The notes under the pieces: model-generated
Databases searched by the model: none
What the model saw: the letters and a program-made list of their open reading frames with translations, nothing else
What the model was told of the DNA's origin: nothing
Made by a program: the position numbers and the translations under genes
Part shown: piece by piece, positions 62,276-64,000 of the stretch
How the letters are laid out: the number at the start of each line of letters is the position of its first letter
How positions within the stretch are numbered: position 1 is the stretch's first letter
NCBI GenBank assembly: GCA_963726775.1
Contig: CAVSDL010000015.1
Location: 1 to 64,000 of the forward strand
Origin: CAIWHR01 sp963726775
Lineage (GTDB): Bacteria; Pseudomonadota; Gammaproteobacteria; Burkholderiales; Casimicrobiaceae
Direction of reading: 5' to 3'
DNA length: 64,000 nucleotides

Positions 62276-62848
62276 ATGCACGTGAACACCGAGAAGATAG
62301 AAGCCCTGACCCGCGACCTGCTGCTTGCCATCGGCGAGGATCCCGACCGGGAAGGATTGAGCGGGACTCCGCACCGGGTCGCCGAGGCGATGGCGTTCCT
62401 GACGTCCGGCTACCGCGCCGACCCGGTGAAGCTGATCAACGGAGCGATCTTCACGCAGGAAACCAACAGCATGGTCATCGTGAAGGACATCGAGCTCTAC
62501 AGCCTTTGCGAGCACCACATGCTGCCGTTCTTCGGCCGCTGCCACATCGGCTACATTCCGAACGGCCGCGTCTTCGGACTGAGCAAGCTGGCGCGGCTGG
62601 TCGACATGTATGCGCGCCGGCTGCAGTTGCAGGAGCGGCTGACCGAGCAGATCTCCCGCGCGATCATGGAATCGGTCGACGCGAAGGGTGTCGGAGTGAT
62701 GATCGAGGCGCGCCATCTCTGCATGATGATGCGCGGCGTCGAAAAGCAGAATTCGGTGATGGTGACTTCCTCGGTGCTCGGGACGTTTCGCGACTCGGTG
62801 GCGACGCGCGAGGAGTTTCTCGCGCTGATCGGCCACCGCGCGACCTGA
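62276..62848 (+). CDS. folE: GTP cyclohydrolase I
   Basis: The start at 62276 (GGGAG upstream) gives 190 residues, normal for the enzyme. It converts GTP to 7,8-dihydroneopterin triphosphate, the entry to folate synthesis. Zinc ligands lie in YSLCEHHMLPFFGRCHIGYIP and RHLCMMMRGV, and VFGLSKLARLVDMYARRLQLQERLT is the conserved helix. The S4 gene follows after 7 bases and yaeQ after 4 more, so the three are cotranscribed. Confidence 0.95.
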   Translation: MHVNTEKIEALTRDLLLAIGEDPDREGLSGTPHRVAEAMAFLTSGYRADPVKLINGAIFTQETNSMVIVKDIELYSLCEHHMLPFFGRCHIGYIPNGRVFGLSKLARLVDMYARRLQLQERLTEQISRAIMESVDAKGVGVMIEARHLCMMMRGVEKQNSVMVTSSVLGTFRDSVATREEFLALIGHRAT

Positions 62849-62855
62849 CGCGGCG

Positions 62856-63086
62856 ATGCGGCATCTCGAATTCCGGCTCGCCGGCGAGTACATCGACCTG
62901 AACAACCTGTTGAAGGTGACTGGCGTGTCGACCAGTGGCGGCGCGGCCAAGGCGCTGGTCGCCAGCGGCGCGGTGACCGTGGACGGCCACGTCGAATTGC
63001 GCAAGACGTGCAAGATTCGCGCGGGCAGGATCGTGCGTGTCGGCGACGTGCGCATCGACGTCCACGGCGCGGACCCGGCGCCATGA
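62856..63086 (+). CDS. S4-domain RNA-binding protein, YbcJ-like
   Basis: A 76-residue single-domain protein. The S4 pattern is FRLAGEYIDLNNLLKVTGVSTSGGAAKALVASGAVTVDGHVE followed by KIRAGRIVRVGDVRIDV. E. coli YbcJ has the same size and layout and binds RNA, possibly ribosomal. The gene lies tightly between folE and yaeQ. Confidence 0.9.
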   Translation: MRHLEFRLAGEYIDLNNLLKVTGVSTSGGAAKALVASGAVTVDGHVELRKTCKIRAGRIVRVGDVRIDVHGADPAP

Positions 63087-63090
63087 TCCG

Positions 63091-63642
63091 ATGGCGCTGA
63101 AGTCGACGATCTTCAAGGCGGGTCTGCGGGTCGCCGACATGGACCGCGGCTATTATGCGGACCATGCGCTGACGATCGCCCGGCATCCCTCGGAGACCGA
63201 CGAGCGGATGATGCTGCGTGTGCTGGCGTTCGCGTTGCACGCCAACGATGCCCTGGCGTTCGCCAACGGCATTTCCGGCGACGACGAGCCGGACCTGTGG
63301 CAGCGCGATCTGACGGGTGCCATCCTGCTGTGGATCGACGTCGGCCAGCCCGATGAAAAGCTCGTGCGCCGTGCCTGCGGCCGCGCGCGCGACGTCGTCG
63401 TCTACACCTACGGCCGCGGCGCCGACCTCTGGTGGAGCCGCGCCGGCCCCGATCTCGCGCGGGTACGGAATCTGTCGGTGATCGGCGTGCCGGTGGCGAC
63501 GACCCAGGCACTGGCAAAGCTGGCACGCCGCACGATGCAGCTCCAATGCACGATTCAGGACGGGCACGTATGGCTCTCCGACGAGGACGCCGTCGTCGAA
63601 GTGATCCCGAACCCCGTGCGGACGCCCGTGCCCGCCTCGTGA
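63091..63642 (+). CDS. yaeQ: YaeQ family protein
   Basis: A 183-residue protein matching YaeQ: MALKSTIFKAGLRVADMDRGYYADHALTIARHPSETDERMMLRVLAFALHAND, DLTGAILLWIDVGQPDEKLVRRACGRA and VVVYTYGRGADLWW. YaeQ has a PD-(D/E)XK nuclease-like fold without proven activity. Third gene of folE-S4-yaeQ. Confidence 0.95.
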   Translation: MALKSTIFKAGLRVADMDRGYYADHALTIARHPSETDERMMLRVLAFALHANDALAFANGISGDDEPDLWQRDLTGAILLWIDVGQPDEKLVRRACGRARDVVVYTYGRGADLWWSRAGPDLARVRNLSVIGVPVATTQALAKLARRTMQLQCTIQDGHVWLSDEDAVVEVIPNPVRTPVPAS

Positions 63643-63646
63643 CGTC

Positions 63647-63655
63647 TGTTATACT
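63647..63655 (+). promoter_or_regulatory. Extended -10 promoter of the helicase gene
   Basis: TGTTATACT gives TG-N-TATACT, a near-consensus extended -10. Transcription would start near 63662, leaving a leader of about 113 bases before the helicase ATG. Long leaders are common for cold-inducible DEAD-box genes. Confidence 0.6.
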
Positions 63656-63775
63656 GCGACTACGCGGCACATTGACCAGTCCCCCTGCCGCCGTCGGTTC
63701 CGACGCTCCCCCTATCCGTTAGCCTGCGACTGGCGCCCTACCCGGCGACAGGCCGATCGTTTTCCGAAAGCTGTC

Positions 63776-64000
63776 ATGTCATTTTCCAAGCTCGGCTTGT
63801 CCGAGGAACTGGTTCGCGCGGTCGCCGAACAGGGCTACACCACGCCGACGCCCATTCAGGTACAGGCGATTCCCGCCGTGCTGGCGGGCGGCGACCTGCT
63901 GGCCGGCGCCCAGACCGGCACGGGCAAGACCGCCGGGTTCGTCCTGCCGATCCTGCAGCGGCTTTCGACACGCCCGGCGCCCAGGACGGAGAACGGGCGC
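63776..64000 (+). CDS. DEAD-box RNA helicase, RhlE-like, truncated by window end
   Basis: Only the first 75 codons are in the window. They contain the Q motif (FSKLGLSEELVRAVAEQGYTTPTPIQVQAIPAVLAGGDLLAGAQ) and motif I (AQTGTGKTA), followed by GFVLPILQRLSTRP. The LGLS opening and spacing best fit the RhlE group, ATP-dependent helicases that remodel structured RNA, ribosomal precursors or the degradosome. The remaining motifs (DEAD, SAT, HRIGR) lie beyond 64000. Confidence 0.92.
   Translation, partial: MSFSKLGLSEELVRAVAEQGYTTPTPIQVQAIPAVLAGGDLLAGAQTGTGKTAGFVLPILQRLSTRPAPRTENGR

Overview
The window is GC-rich (about 67% in sampled coding lines) and gene-dense. Gene content points to a betaproteobacterium, most likely a Burkholderiales-like environmental lineage: a Bug-type tricarboxylate-transporter receptor, a DUF1631 protein, PEP-CTERM and IPTL-CTERM sorting tails, NnrU, DUF4389 and a standalone YaeQ. 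No rRNA, tRNA or CRISPR array was found. The lineage is inferred from gene families only.

Layout. 1-2317: a low-GC AAA ATPase (47% GC in 301-360) and an XRE regulator, probably the edge of a foreign island. 2318-3470: a frameshifted glutathione S-transferase and DoxX. 3595-8815: a five-gene minus-strand operon (acetylglutamate-kinase-like, DHDPS-like, aldo/keto reductase, TIM barrel, AraM-like glycerol-1-phosphate dehydrogenase) that looks like an uncharacterised small-molecule pathway. 9188-11906: small unknowns, a c-type cytochrome and a sorbosone-dehydrogenase-like propeller. 12171-16123: an HtrA-like protease and a MoxR-DUF58-VWA unit. 16314-19303: an orphan PhnD-like receptor, a CBS protein and two exported unknowns. 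19440-24486: a complete iron-type ABC importer coupled to an unknown exported protein and a frameshifted deoC. 24597-29272: a YVTN propeller, a possible degenerate nucleotidyltransferase, serA and serC. 29661-33859: Bug receptor, atypical SDR, MmgE/PrpD protein and an exported methyltransferase.

33860-46938 is the accessory part: a PEP-CTERM cohesin-like protein behind a -24/-12 (sigma-54) promoter, an IS1182-family element, a six-gene minus-strand operon that is largely exported (beta/gamma-crystallin, PliI lysozyme inhibitor, YcgJ, IPTL-CTERM protein, small membrane protein, DUF1835/DUF3658), a stretch of apparently decayed DNA, an orphan LanC-like cyclase, a MITE-like inverted-repeat element and a Lys-rich repeat protein.

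47171-64000 returns to housekeeping and envelope genes: NnrU, an oxidoreductase, dodecin, a Vgb-like propeller, two paralogous zinc-ribbon/transmembrane/Cys-tail proteins, a Sel1 protein, an SDR, an SGNH hydrolase, DUF1631, dienelactone hydrolase, a CBS-ArsB/NhaD pair, an AEC carrier, folE-S4-yaeQ, and the start of a DEAD-box helicase that runs off the window.

Four genes (GST, deoC, DUF1835/DUF3658, crystallin) are each broken by a single frame change between two otherwise intact halves. This density suggests indel errors in the assembly as much as real pseudogenes.
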